This document shows positions 16,162 to 23,534 of a stretch of DNA of 64,000 bases, in pieces (position 1 is the stretch's first letter; each line of letters begins with the position of its first letter). The translations under genes were made by a program, and so were the position numbers. Under the pieces are notes generated by a model. The model made no database searches and had not been told where the DNA came from. It saw only the letters and a program-made list of their open reading frames with translations. Location of the stretch: the NCBI RefSeq assembly GCF_035762905.1, contig NZ_DASUCC010000028.1:1-64000 (forward strand), read 5' to 3'. The DNA is from DASYTH01 sp035762905 (lineage in GTDB: Bacteria > Actinomycetota > Actinomycetes > Mycobacteriales > Pseudonocardiaceae).

Positions 16162-17040
16162 TTAAACTCCGGAGTGGCGGAACAGCCGGTATTCCCTTGG
16201 GGTTTGGCCGGTGAGCTTGCGGAACGTGCGGGAGAAGTGCGCAGCGTTGGCGAACCCGCAGACGCGGGAGATCTCCCCGACGCCCTTGGCCGCGTGCGCC
16301 GGATCGGACAGCAGTTCCTTGGCCCGCTCGATGCGCAGCGCGCGGATCCGGCCGGACACCCCATCGCCGTCGTCGAACAGCTGGTACAGCCGCCGGCGGG
16401 AGATGAACAGCGCGTCGGCGATCCGCTCGGCGGACAGCGCCGGTTCGGACAGGTGGGCCTTGATGTAGTCGACCGCGGCCCGCCGCCGGGTGGCGATCGC
16501 GTCGGCCCGGTCCAACTCGGCCCGCAGCGCACTGCGCAGCACCAGTTCGGCCAGGCCGGTCAGGTACGGCTTGACGCCGTGCGGGTCGAGCCCGCCGGCG
16601 ACCACAAGCAGGTGCACGGCGGACGCGGCGAACAGGCTCTGCACCGGGCGGTCCAGGCGCACCGGCTGGAACATCAGCGGGCGCAGCTCGGTGAAGCTGA
16701 TCGAGAGCCGGTGGGTGGCCACGGTCAGCAGCACGGTGCCCTGCCGCTCGCCCGGCACCGCGCGCAGCGAGCATTCCGGGTAGCTCACCCCGGCCCCGCC
16801 GGGCGGCAGGTGTCCGGGCAGCCCGGCGCGCATCACCAGCTGGATCTGCGCCGGCTCCCGGTCCCGGCGCCCGCCGCCGATGGCCGACCGGGCCGCGCTC
16901 GCCCCGGACGCCCGGACCACCAGGTACCCGACCGCGATCGGCTCGTCGTCGGCCACCCCGTTGGGGGCCTCCTCCGGCGGCGCGCCGAGCACCCGGGACA
17001 GCGCCGTGGGGATCCGGCGGCTGACGGTTCTGGGGCGCAC
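16162..17040 (-). CDS. AraC-family transcriptional regulator
   Basis: DNA-binding regulator of 292 residues. The N-terminal 180 residues form a beta-rich sensing domain of AraC-binding type. The C-terminal 100 are the double helix-turn-helix, with SAERIADALFISRRRLYQLF as the first and ISRVCGFANAAHFSRTFRKL as the second, ending in TPREYR as is typical. The GTG start is 9 bases beyond the stop of the L,D-transpeptidase gene on the same strand, so the two may be cotranscribed. The effector and targets are unknown. It is convergent with the ESX-type operon, with about 120 bases between the stops and no clear terminator. Confidence 0.92.
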   Translation of the reverse strand: MRPRTVSRRIPTALSRVLGAPPEEAPNGVADDEPIAVGYLVVRASGASAARSAIGGGRRDREPAQIQLVMRAGLPGHLPPGGAGVSYPECSLRAVPGERQGTVLLTVATHRLSISFTELRPLMFQPVRLDRPVQSLFAASAVHLLVVAGGLDPHGVKPYLTGLAELVLRSALRAELDRADAIATRRRAAVDYIKAHLSEPALSAERIADALFISRRRLYQLFDDGDGVSGRIRALRIERAKELLSDPAHAAKGVGEISRVCGFANAAHFSRTFRKLTGQTPREYRLFRHSGV

Positions 17041-17049
17041 CCGCTCACC

Positions 17050-18261
17050 CTAGGAGGTCGCGGACTTCGCCAACCACGCTTCCCAACTGATTGCCCAGTC
17101 GTGGTAGTCGCCGTCCTTGGCGGAGAGCTGCTGGGTGCTGCCGGTGATCTCGACCGGGTCGCCGATCATCGCGCTGTCGTAGTAGGCCTTGGCTGCGGCC
17201 GGCGCGAGGTTCGCGCAGCCGTGCGAGACGTTGCGCCTGCCCTGGTCCCGGACCGACCACGGCGCCGCGTGCGTGAACTCGCCGTTGTTGGACAGCCGGA
17301 CCGCCCACTTGACCTCGAAGTTCTCGTAGTCGTACCGCGGGTTGGTCATGAAGTAGGTGGGGCTCTTGCCCATCACCACGTGCACGCCGCTCTTGGTGAC
17401 CCGGCCGGGGTCGGAGTCCAGGCCGTAGCTCGCCGGGTAGTCGGCCACCACGGCCCCGTCCCGGTAGATGACGTACCGGTGGGTCTGGGTGTTGGCCTTG
17501 ACCACCTGCGCGCGGCCGATGGCGAACTGGGAGGTGACGTCGGCCCGGCCGTAGGAGCCGTTGCCAAGCGGCACGCCGTACAGCTTGGCGTTGACCGTGA
17601 CCTGGGTGCCCGGCTGCCAGTACGTCTTGGGCCGCCAGTGCACCGTCCGCTTGTCCAGCCAGGCCCAGGCGCCCTCGGTGGGCACCGAGGTGGTGACCGT
17701 GAGGGCCTGCTGCGCGGACACCTTGTCGGTCACGTCCGCGTCGAAGGTGATCGCGATCGGCATCGCGACGCCGTAGGTCTGCCCGTCCCCGGTGTTGATC
17801 TTCGCGCGCGGTGTGCGCTTCGGCTTGACCGTGGTGAACGAGCCGGTGATGGCGGCGGGGTTGCCGTCCTCGCCGTCCGCGGTGCCGGACCAGGTGTAGG
17901 TCTTGTCATAGCCGAGCGGCTCGGTGACGGTCCACGACTTCTTGTCCGCGGTGAGCTGGCCGGTGACCTGCTTGCCGTCCGGGTTGGTCAGGGCGATCGC
18001 GGCGATCGTGCCGTTGGCGACGGTGACCGTGACCGGCTGGGTGGGACTCACGTCGGCCGCGCCCGCGGCCGGGTTGACGGCGATCGCCGCGGCCGGTTTG
18101 GCTTCGCCCGGGGCCTTCTGTGCGTTGCCGCCGACCGCCGGTGGCCCGTCCGCGGATCCCCCGCCGTCGCCGGAGCAGGCCGCCGCCCCCAGGACCCCCG
18201 CCAACATCACAGCGAGCAACCAGCGCCGGGCCGGTCGCGCCCGTCCGGTCAAGATGCTCAT
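17050..18261 (-). CDS. L,D-transpeptidase lipoprotein (LdtMt2 type)
   Basis: Cell-wall enzyme that forms 3-3 cross-links between meso-diaminopimelate residues of peptidoglycan, anchored outside the membrane. The ATG at 18261 has GGAGAAAG upstream, giving 403 residues, close to the 408 of LdtMt2. A lipobox LGAAAC places the lipidated Cys at 29. Two immunoglobulin-like domains follow (about 75-245), then the YkuD catalytic domain with the signature SHGCANL, catalytic Cys349 and His347. The open frame extends 20 residues upstream, where a second in-frame ATG (18276) overlaps that site. All key residues are present. Confidence 0.95.
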   Translation of the reverse strand: MSILTGRARPARRWLLAVMLAGVLGAAACSGDGGGSADGPPAVGGNAQKAPGEAKPAAAIAVNPAAGAADVSPTQPVTVTVANGTIAAIALTNPDGKQVTGQLTADKKSWTVTEPLGYDKTYTWSGTADGEDGNPAAITGSFTTVKPKRTPRAKINTGDGQTYGVAMPIAITFDADVTDKVSAQQALTVTTSVPTEGAWAWLDKRTVHWRPKTYWQPGTQVTVNAKLYGVPLGNGSYGRADVTSQFAIGRAQVVKANTQTHRYVIYRDGAVVADYPASYGLDSDPGRVTKSGVHVVMGKSPTYFMTNPRYDYENFEVKWAVRLSNNGEFTHAAPWSVRDQGRRNVSHGCANLAPAAAKAYYDSAMIGDPVEITGSTQQLSAKDGDYHDWAISWEAWLAKSATS

Positions 18262-18610
18262 GCTCGCTTTCTCCATGCTCACGCCAGTAACGACGCTCCG
18301 GCAGCCCGGCGCGTTGGTCAATCCAGCTGTGACTCAGATCACAGAGATCGCCACCGACCGTGTCAGCCGCACACCCTGCGAAGATCGCTCCAGCGTCCAA
18401 ATCGGGCGCTACGAGTAGTAGTGCGTTCCTACCAGTAGGCGATAGGCTCTGGCCCGCAGGCCGTAGTTTCTGTGTTCGTGCTTTATCCACGCTCGCGGAA
18501 CGACAACGCGGGCGTGCTGCTTTCTCGTCGCGGTTGGCGAAGGCAACGCCCGGGGGCTGCCGGGGTCGCATGGTGCGGTCCCACGCTGATCCTGCGATGG
18601 AGGCAGGTAT
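18262..18610. promoter_or_regulatory. Divergent intergenic region: Ldt promoter and long cspA leader
   Basis: About 350 bases without a gene lie between the L,D-transpeptidase (minus) and the cold-shock gene (plus). Known cspA-type genes have long structured 5' leaders; the 150 bases before ATG 18611 fit that, with several GC-rich complementary stretches, and end with the site GGAGGCAGGT. I cannot locate the transcription start with confidence and no operator was recognised. Confidence 0.45.
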
Positions 18611-18814
18611 ATGGCACAGGGCACTGTCAAGTGGTTCAACTCCGAAAAGGGTTACGGGTTCATCGCCCAGGAGGGTGACGGCCCCGACGTCTTCGTGCAC
18701 TACTCGGAGATCCAGGGCAAGGGCTTCCGTACCCTGGAAGAGAACCAGCGTGTCGAGTTCGAGATTGGGCAGGGCACCAAGGGCCCGCAGGCACAGAACG
18801 TACGCGCGCTATAG
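18611..18814 (+). CDS. cspA: Cold-shock protein, CspA family
   Basis: A 67-residue single-stranded nucleic acid-binding protein, an RNA chaperone of the OB fold. The RNP1 motif KGYGFI and RNP2 VFVHYS are intact, with GTVKWFN at the N-terminus. The length equals that of actinobacterial CspA. GGAGGCAGGT precedes the ATG. A perfect 15-bp terminator hairpin follows 14 bases after the stop, so it is monocistronic. Confidence 0.97.
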   Translation: MAQGTVKWFNSEKGYGFIAQEGDGPDVFVHYSEIQGKGFRTLEENQRVEFEIGQGTKGPQAQNVRAL

Positions 18815-18827
18815 CTCCAGTGCGAGA

Positions 18828-18864
18828 CAGGGGCCCCGGCCGAACCCTACGGCCGGGGCCCCTG
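18828..18864 (+). terminator. Strong hairpin terminator after cspA
   Basis: Perfect inverted repeat with a 15-bp stem, CAGGGGCCCCGGCCG at 18828-18842 and its complement at 18850-18864, with a 7-base loop. A T tract is lacking, as is common in high-GC actinobacteria. The convergent minus-strand gene ends at 18880, so the hairpin may stop transcription from both sides. Confidence 0.9.
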
Positions 18865-18879
18865 CCCCATTTCAAGCCC

Positions 18880-19236
18880 TCAGCGGTAGTGCTGGTGCAG
18901 CTGCTGCGCCTCCCACTCCAGGCGCTGCAACACCCACTCCTGCGCCAACGCCATCGGAGGCAACCCCCGATGCGCGGCCAACTCCTTCAGCTGCTCACTC
19001 GCAATACCCGGCAACCTCACCTGGAGCACGTCGCCCTGGGCGAACCGCCGTCCACTGCCGGTCGTCTCGGCGTCCCCCTCCGGCGACAACGCCGCGAGGT
19101 ACGACTCCAACTCCCGGTCCGGCACCTGCTCCTGCACATCCTCAAACTCATCACGGTGGCGCCCCGCAGGGTCCGCCCCCCCAGCACTCTCTCCTCGTCT
19201 GCCAAACAGCACCCGCACACGATAACGAATCCGCAT
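18880..19236 (-). CDS. Small hypothetical protein with a helical C-terminus
   Basis: A 118-residue soluble protein. ATG 19236 (MRIRYRVRVLFGRR) is preferred; a GTG seven codons upstream is possible. The middle is acidic, and the C-terminal 55 residues read DVLQVRLPGIASEQLKELAA followed by two further helices (LPPMALAQEWVLQRLEWEAQQ), a strand-helix-helix arrangement like a ribbon-helix-helix DNA-binding unit, though without a firm family match. Codon bias is normal. It converges on cspA and shares its terminator. It may be an antitoxin-like regulator, but no toxin gene is adjacent. Confidence 0.65.
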   Translation of the reverse strand: MRIRYRVRVLFGRRGESAGGADPAGRHRDEFEDVQEQVPDRELESYLAALSPEGDAETTGSGRRFAQGDVLQVRLPGIASEQLKELAAHRGLPPMALAQEWVLQRLEWEAQQLHQHYR

Positions 19237-19360
19237 CCCCCAAGCGACCCGCCCCACCCACCCCCACCCCCAAGGGTTACTGACAACTCCCCTGAGCTGG
19301 CCGCCCCGCCAACGCCAGCGCGAGCGAGTCCAAGTGCGGGCCAGCCGGTTAAGGCTGCCC

Positions 19361-19709
19361 TATCAACGAATCCGGTGCTGGTGGCCGCCTGAGGTGCGGC
19401 CCCGCCAAAGGGCCCGCGCGCCCGGGGTGGAGTTCAGGCCGGTCTACATGCCCGCCGAACCAACGAATCCGCTGCGGCCCAACGCACCCAACCCCGCGAA
19501 GGCCCGGCACGAGACGGGTTCGGATCAACGGATCCGGTGCTGGCAACGGCCCGAAGTACCGGGCCGGGTCCAAGCCGGTCTACATGCCCGCCAGACAAAA
19601 CGAATCCGCTGCCAACCCCCACCCAGACCAAGGATCCGGTGCTGGTCACCCCCAACAAGAAACCCGGTGCTGGTCACCCCAACAAGAAACCCGGTGCTGG
19701 TCACCCCCA
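19361..19709 (+). repeat. Cluster of imperfect direct repeats (CCGGTGCTGG family)
   Basis: Gene-free, C-rich sequence. CCGGTGCTGG occurs five times in direct orientation (near 19371, 19534, 19636, 19664, 19691). The last three belong to a 27-28 base tandem unit with an AACAAGAAAC spacer (19636-19663, 19664-19690, partial 19691-19709). The first two lie in longer degenerate copies that also share GGTCTACATGCCCGCC (19441 and 19578) and ACGAATCCGCTGC. There are no unique spacers, so it is not a CRISPR. Frames across it encode only repeated low-complexity peptides, and I consider it noncoding. Confidence 0.75.
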
Positions 19710-19745
19710 AGGCGCCCACCCCGCCAAGGCGCCGAGCCAGCACCG

Positions 19746-19817
19746 TGGGGGGTTTGGGGGGCTCGGCCCCCCAAGATAATTCGGAGCTTCACCGGTCCGC
19801 GCTCTCCGCGGACACGC
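19746..19817 (+). repeat. Two-hairpin dispersed element, copy A
   Basis: Two adjacent perfect hairpins. The first is TTGGGGGGC / GCCCCCCAA (19754-19762, 19766-19774) with a 3-base loop. The second is GTCCGCG / CGCGGAC (19795-19801, 19807-19813) with a 5-base loop. The same two hairpins, same spacing and similar flanks recur inverted at 21181-21247, so this is a repeated unit and not chance secondary structure. It lies just beyond the repeat cluster, which also ends in an inverted CCAGCACC. Confidence 0.75.
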
Positions 19818-20028
19818 GGGGGCGGAAGCGGAGAGGCCCCCGCGCCAGGGGGAGGAACGCGGGGGCCGGAGGGGATCTCCACAGGCGCTGACCGGGGGTG
19901 TGTCAGCAAGTTGATTGTTGCACGAGCTTGGGCTCGGGGGGAGTGGGTAGCCAGGAAAAAATCTCGAGAACTCTTCACCTGACAGGAGCACTTGATCTCA
20001 ACTCCCCACACGCCCGGGAGCGATCCGT

Positions 20029-20247
20029 TCAGACGACCAGCTGGTAGCCCGCATGCGCCACCGCGGTCTCCACCAAATGGTCGCTGAGCTCGTCGGTGCT
20101 GGCGACGGTCACCGCCCCGGTGGCCAGATTGACCGCAACGTCGGTGACGCCGTCCATCTCGGACAGTTGCCCGCTGATCGTTGCGGCACAGTGCTGACAG
20201 GTCATCCCGATGACCGTGTAAGTGTTGTAGATGGTGTGCATCGGCAC
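20029..20247 (-). CDS. copZ: Heavy-metal-associated domain protein, CopZ-like copper chaperone
   Basis: A 72-residue single HMA domain. The metal-binding motif GMTCQHC is intact in the first loop, followed by the usual VTDVAVNLATGAVTV and the C-terminal VETAVAHAGYQLVV. It binds Cu(I) in the cytoplasm in known homologues and delivers it to a P-type ATPase. I prefer GTG 20247, which has AGGA six bases upstream; the ATG two codons later is the alternative, and the frame is open far upstream without coding bias. No copper ATPase or CsoR gene is adjacent, which is unusual. Confidence 0.87.
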   Translation of the reverse strand: MPMHTIYNTYTVIGMTCQHCAATISGQLSEMDGVTDVAVNLATGAVTVASTDELSDHLVETAVAHAGYQLVV

Positions 20248-20404
20248 GAGCGTTCCTTTCTTCCCTGCCTCCCACCGGAAGTTGTCGGAGCCGTCCCCGG
20301 ACCGCTTGAGCCCGCCGTCGTCGCCCACTTGTGTACTTCCTTGCCTTCGCGGCACACCGGCCGTTGACGGAGCGGGATCGTTGATCACCAGGCGCAGATG
20401 GATC

Positions 20405-20656
20405 ATGGGCAAACACCCGGACTGCGGGCATACCGGGTGCGTCGCGGCGGTGACACTGCGTCATAGGGACGGGTCTCCGTCCGTCCTGGTCACGACCTCT
20501 GCGTCCGATCGGGTGAATGCCGCCATACCCGCCCGGACCTGCCGACATGGACTCAGCGAAGATCCCTTGACTGGTGACTCAACGTGCGGTCATTGTTCAC
20601 TCGAGAGGGGGCTGCGGGAGACCGTGCAGGTCTCATACCCTCACCGCCAAACCTGA
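20405..20656 (+). other. Weak candidate small ORF with Cys/His pairs
   Basis: An 83-residue frame from ATG 20405 in the 420-base gap between copZ and the next gene. It contains HPDCGHTGC and CGHCSL, which resemble zinc-binding pairs. However, third-position GC is much lower than in neighbouring genes and there is no clear ribosome-binding site. I list it because nothing else explains the interval. It is more likely noncoding leader or degraded sequence than a gene. Confidence 0.2.
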
Positions 20657-20670
20657 GCCGGGGAGGCACC

Positions 20671-20916
20671 ATGAGCGGGCCTGTAGAAGTACGTCACTTC
20701 CTGTTGCAGCAGGAAAGCATCGACCCCGGCTCCTCCTTCGCGGGCGTGCCGGCCCCGCGCAGCACCGGCGAGACCGCCAGGGTCTCCGAAGAGCAGGTGC
20801 GCCGGGCCCAGCTCGCCGTCGCGCGCGGTGCCCTGTCCGTCACCGACTGTCGTGAGCTGCTGGAGATGCTCGGGCTTGTGCCCGGGGAGGACGGGGTTCC
20901 GCCCGTCCGGCGCTGA
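20671..20916 (+). CDS. Small conserved-looking hypothetical protein
   Basis: An 81-residue soluble protein with a strong GGGAGG site six bases before the ATG. Polar N-terminal half; the C-terminal half is helical (SEEQVRRAQLAVARGALS, DCRELLEMLGLVPGE). No membrane segment or recognised domain. Codon bias is good. It is monocistronic and followed by a tRNA cluster. I do not recognise the family. Confidence 0.7.
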   Translation: MSGPVEVRHFLLQQESIDPGSSFAGVPAPRSTGETARVSEEQVRRAQLAVARGALSVTDCRELLEMLGLVPGEDGVPPVRR

Positions 20917-20946
20917 GGAGGCGGCGCGGGGTTAGGGAAACCCACT

Positions 20947-20976
20947 TTGGAGGAGCACCGGGGCGTGGCATATGCT
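20947..20976 (+). promoter_or_regulatory. Putative sigma-70-type promoter of tRNA-Glu/tRNA-Asp
   Basis: TTGGAG (20947-20952) and TATGCT (20971-20976) with an 18-base spacer resemble -35 and -10 elements. They lie 27 bases upstream of the tRNA-Glu 5' end, a normal leader length for tRNA transcripts. Confidence 0.55.
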
Positions 20977-21002
20977 TTCGGTGCTCCAAGCGGGCAACCC
21001 GG

Positions 21003-21075
21003 GCTCCCATCGTCTAGCGGCCTAGGACTCCGCCCTTTCAAGGCGGCAGCGCGGGTTCGAATCCCGTTGGGAGCA
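21003..21075 (+). tRNA. tRNA-Glu (anticodon TTC)
   Basis: A 73-base cloverleaf. The acceptor stem GCTCCCA pairs with TGGGAGC, the anticodon loop CTTTCAA carries TTC, and the T arm GCGGGTTCGAATCCCG is canonical. No CCA is encoded. It is followed 14 bases later by tRNA-Asp and is likely cotranscribed with it. Confidence 0.97.
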
Positions 21076-21089
21076 CGCACGACGAGCAA

Positions 21090-21163
21090 GGCCCAGTGGC
21101 GCAGTTGGTTAGCGCGTCGCCCTGTCACGGCGAAGGTCGCGGGTTCGAGTCCCGTCTGGGTCG
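21090..21163 (+). tRNA. tRNA-Asp (anticodon GTC)
   Basis: A 74-base cloverleaf with acceptor GGCCCAG / CTGGGTC (one G-U), anticodon loop CTGTCAC with GTC, and a canonical T loop GGGTTCGAGTCCC. No encoded CCA. Confidence 0.97.
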
Positions 21164-21180
21164 CGAGCGATCTCCGGGGA

Positions 21181-21250
21181 CGTGTGTCCGCGGAGATCGC
21201 GGACCATGTCGATCGCGTGTCTTCTGGGGGCCAAGCCCCCAGACCCCCGG
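21181..21250 (-). repeat. Two-hairpin dispersed element, copy B (inverted relative to copy A)
   Basis: The minus strand reads as copy A at 19746-19817. Hairpin GTCCGCG / CGCGGAC sits at 21186-21192 and 21198-21204 with a 5-base loop. Hairpin TCTGGGGGC / GCCCCCAGA sits at 21223-21231 and 21235-21243 with a 3-base loop. The approximately 20-base connector between them differs from copy A while the hairpin bases are conserved. It lies between tRNA-Asp and tRNA-Phe. A further GC-rich hairpin (GGGGC TCC GCCCC) follows at about 21256-21268. Confidence 0.75.
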
Positions 21251-21344
21251 CCGGCGGGGCTCCGCCCCCCGGACCCCTCTTGGGGCTGGGCTGGCAGGAT
21301 GGCTTGCGGTGCGGTCGGTGGTCGTGATTGATCGGTTGTGGCTT

Positions 21345-21421
21345 GGCCAGGTAGCTCAGTTGGTACGAGCGACCGCCTGAAAAGCGGTAGGTCGGCGGTT
21401 CGACCCCGCCCCTGGCCACCA
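21345..21421 (+). tRNA. tRNA-Phe (anticodon GAA)
   Basis: Acceptor GGCCAGG pairs with CCTGGCC, the anticodon loop CTGAAAA carries GAA, and the T arm is GGCGGTTCGACCCCGCC. The encoded 3' end reads A-CCA, so CCA appears to be genomically encoded here, unlike the two tRNAs upstream. The Glu-Asp-Phe order is common in actinobacteria. It directly precedes the polysaccharide locus. Confidence 0.96.
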
Positions 21422-21452
21422 TATTTCTCCGCTCGCTTCGGTGGGTGGGTGT

Positions 21453-21479
21453 GAGGCCTCGCGCAGGGCGCGGGGCCTC
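21453..21479 (+). terminator. Hairpin terminator after tRNA-Phe
   Basis: A 12-bp stem, GAGGCCTCGCGC (21453-21464) against GCGCGGGGCCTC (21468-21479) with one G-T wobble and a 3-base loop, followed by the T-rich TTGCTTT. It fits an intrinsic terminator 31 bases after the tRNA. Confidence 0.85.
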
Positions 21480-21484
21480 TTGCT

Positions 21485-22034
21485 TTGGGGGCGGGGTGGG
21501 CCGGGGCGAGGTGTGTGGGGTTACACCGTGTGATCATGCGGGGGTCTACTTGCGACTGTCCGGTCCGGTGGGGACTTTGTGGCGGGTTGGGATTGGGGGA
21601 GAAAATTGGCTGTCCATTGTGGGCGGTGGTGGAGTGTGACGTTTGTCTTGGGGGCGCGATTTGGGAAACGGGGGTGGTCAAGTTTGCGAATTGCGGTTGG
21701 GGGTTGCTTGTTGCAGGGAGGTGCAAACGGGTGAACGGCAGGCAAGTGGTAGTTGACCTTGAAATTGCGGGTCGGCGGGCGTTTTCGCTGGCGGGGGGCG
21801 TTTGGGTGGCTCCGGTGGGTAGCTGAGGGCTACGGAGTGCACGTCACCTAAGTGGTGAAGGGCACGTCTCACTGTGCGTGTAACGGTCCCGGGGAGCCGA
21901 GCGAATCAGCTATCGCAGCGATGGGTCGCCAGTGCAGCTAGATCCGTTGCTTGGCAATGTCAATTGTAGGTCTGGGCAACGGGGACGCCCAGATATTGCG
22001 CAGCCACCATCAGGGAACTGAGGGCGATAGCACA
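21485..22034 (+). promoter_or_regulatory. Long gene-free, G-skewed leader upstream of the polysaccharide operon
   Basis: About 550 bases without a supportable gene. The first part is strikingly G-rich on the plus strand (21481-21660: about 86 G against 28 C). A palindrome TCACC-N5-GGTGA lies at 21844-21858 and is a candidate operator. The start of the first polysaccharide gene is at 22035. Promoter(s) for the 12-gene plus-strand arm must lie here or just upstream. Frames crossing it lack the third-position GC of real genes. Confidence 0.5.
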
Positions 22035-23534
22035 ATGAGTAACCAGGTCGGGTCCCCGCGCCGAAGACCGACTTTATGGTCGGGCCGACGCACGCAGGGT
22101 CTCTACCGCGCGGGCGAGGAGTCCCCACCGCCCGTTGCCGGTTGGGAGCCGCGGTACCGCCGTTCCGTGATCGTCAGTGACGTCCTGTCCATCCTGACCG
22201 CCGTCTGCCTGGTCGGCAGCCTGGTCGGCGCCTGGACCGGGATGGCCGGCGCCAAGGTCGTCGTGCTCGGCGCGGTCACCGCCGGCGTCGTGCTGTGCTC
22301 GCTGGCCATGAACCGGGCCTGGAACCTGGTCGTGCTCGGGCAGGGCGCCGAGGAGTTCCGCCGGCTCGGGCGTGGCCTGTTCCTGGCCGACGTCGGGCTC
22401 GGCCTCGCCGGGCTGGCGTTCAGCATCTCGACCATGCGGCCCTGGGTGTTCCTGGTCGTCCCGGCCATGGCCCTGCTCGCCTTCCCGGCCCGCTACGGGC
22501 TGCGCAAGCTGCTGCACCGGGCCCGCATCGAGGGCCGCTGCCTGCTGCCCGTGCTCGCCGCCGGCAGCCCGTCGACCGTGACCGACCTGATCACGCGGAC
22601 CCGCAAGAACCCGCACATCGGCTGGCGGGTGGACGCGGTGTGTACGGCGGACGGCCGGGGCAACCGCGCCGGTGAGCTGGACGGCGTCCCGGTGGTCGGC
22701 GAGCTGGACAAGCTGGCCGACCACGTGCGGCGCGGCGGCTACCGGATCGTGGCGATCACCGGCGACCCGTACTGGACGCCGAAACGGCTGCAGCAGCTGG
22801 CCTGGACCTTGGAGGGCAGCGGCGCGGAGATGGTGGTCGCGCCGCCGCTGATGGAGGTGGCCGGGCCGCGGCTGCACATGACCGGCGTGTTCGGCATGCC
22901 GCTGCTGCGGGTCAGCGCGCCGACCTTCACCGGCGGCCGCCGCGTGGTCAAGGACATCTTCGACCGGGTGTCCTCGGCCCTGCTGCTGCTGTTCCTGGCC
23001 CCGCTGCTGCTGATCGTCAGCCTGGCCATCGCGGTGGACAGCCGGGGCCCGGTGTTCTACCGGCAGCGCCGGGTCGGCAAGGACGGCCAGGAGTTCACGA
23101 TCATCAAGTTCCGCACCATGGTGCGCAACGCCGATCAGCTGCTGGCCGGGCTGACCGAGCAGAACGAGGGCTCCGGCCTGCTGTTCAAGATGCGCCGGGA
23201 CCCACGGATCACCCGGGTCGGCGGGTTGCTCCGGCGCTATTCGATCGACGAGCTGCCGCAGCTGTTCAACGTGCTCGGCGGCTCGATGTCACTGGTCGGT
23301 CCGCGGCCGCCGCTGCCCGAGGAGACCGCCAGGTACGGACCCGACGTCCGTCGCCGCCTGCTGGTCAAGCCCGGCGTCACCGGGCTGTGGCAGGTCAGCG
23401 GGCGCAGCGACCTGTCCTGGGACGAGGCGGTCCGGCTGGACCTGCGTTACGTCGAGGACTGGTCGCTCGCGCTGGACGCCGTGATCCTCTGGAAGACGTT
23501 CCGGGCCGTGCTGTCCGGACAGGGAGCGTATTGA
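22035..23534 (+). CDS. Undecaprenyl-phosphate sugar phosphotransferase (polyisoprenyl PGT, WbaP/CpsE type)
   Basis: Membrane enzyme that starts repeat-unit assembly by moving a sugar-1-phosphate from an NDP-sugar to undecaprenyl phosphate. It has 499 residues from ATG 22035; an in-frame ATG at 21951 is less likely. Four hydrophobic helices near the N-terminus and a CoA-binding-like middle domain precede a fifth membrane segment (SSALLLLFLAPLLLIVSLAI). The catalytic domain follows, with GPVFYRQRRVGKDG, IIKFRTM, RRYSIDELPQLFNVL, SLVGPRPPLP and KPGVTGLWQVSGRSD, all present. It leads the plus-strand arm, and its stop overlaps the next start (TGATG). Confidence 0.95.
   Translation: MSNQVGSPRRRPTLWSGRRTQGLYRAGEESPPPVAGWEPRYRRSVIVSDVLSILTAVCLVGSLVGAWTGMAGAKVVVLGAVTAGVVLCSLAMNRAWNLVVLGQGAEEFRRLGRGLFLADVGLGLAGLAFSISTMRPWVFLVVPAMALLAFPARYGLRKLLHRARIEGRCLLPVLAAGSPSTVTDLITRTRKNPHIGWRVDAVCTADGRGNRAGELDGVPVVGELDKLADHVRRGGYRIVAITGDPYWTPKRLQQLAWTLEGSGAEMVVAPPLMEVAGPRLHMTGVFGMPLLRVSAPTFTGGRRVVKDIFDRVSSALLLLFLAPLLLIVSLAIAVDSRGPVFYRQRRVGKDGQEFTIIKFRTMVRNADQLLAGLTEQNEGSGLLFKMRRDPRITRVGGLLRRYSIDELPQLFNVLGGSMSLVGPRPPLPEETARYGPDVRRRLLVKPGVTGLWQVSGRSDLSWDEAVRLDLRYVEDWSLALDAVILWKTFRAVLSGQGAY

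Noticed and set aside
18472..18678. Short frame overlapping the start of cspA
   Set aside because: It covers the probable cspA leader; the cspA frame itself carries both RNP motifs and the ribosome-binding site.
19636..19709. Tandem 27-28 base repeat considered as a CRISPR array
   Set aside because: The repeat units are contiguous with no unique spacers, there are only two and a half copies, and no cas gene is in the window.
21445..21826. Frames in the G-rich leader before the polysaccharide operon
   Set aside because: Composition is driven by G runs, third positions are not GC-enriched as in real genes here, and no domain is seen.
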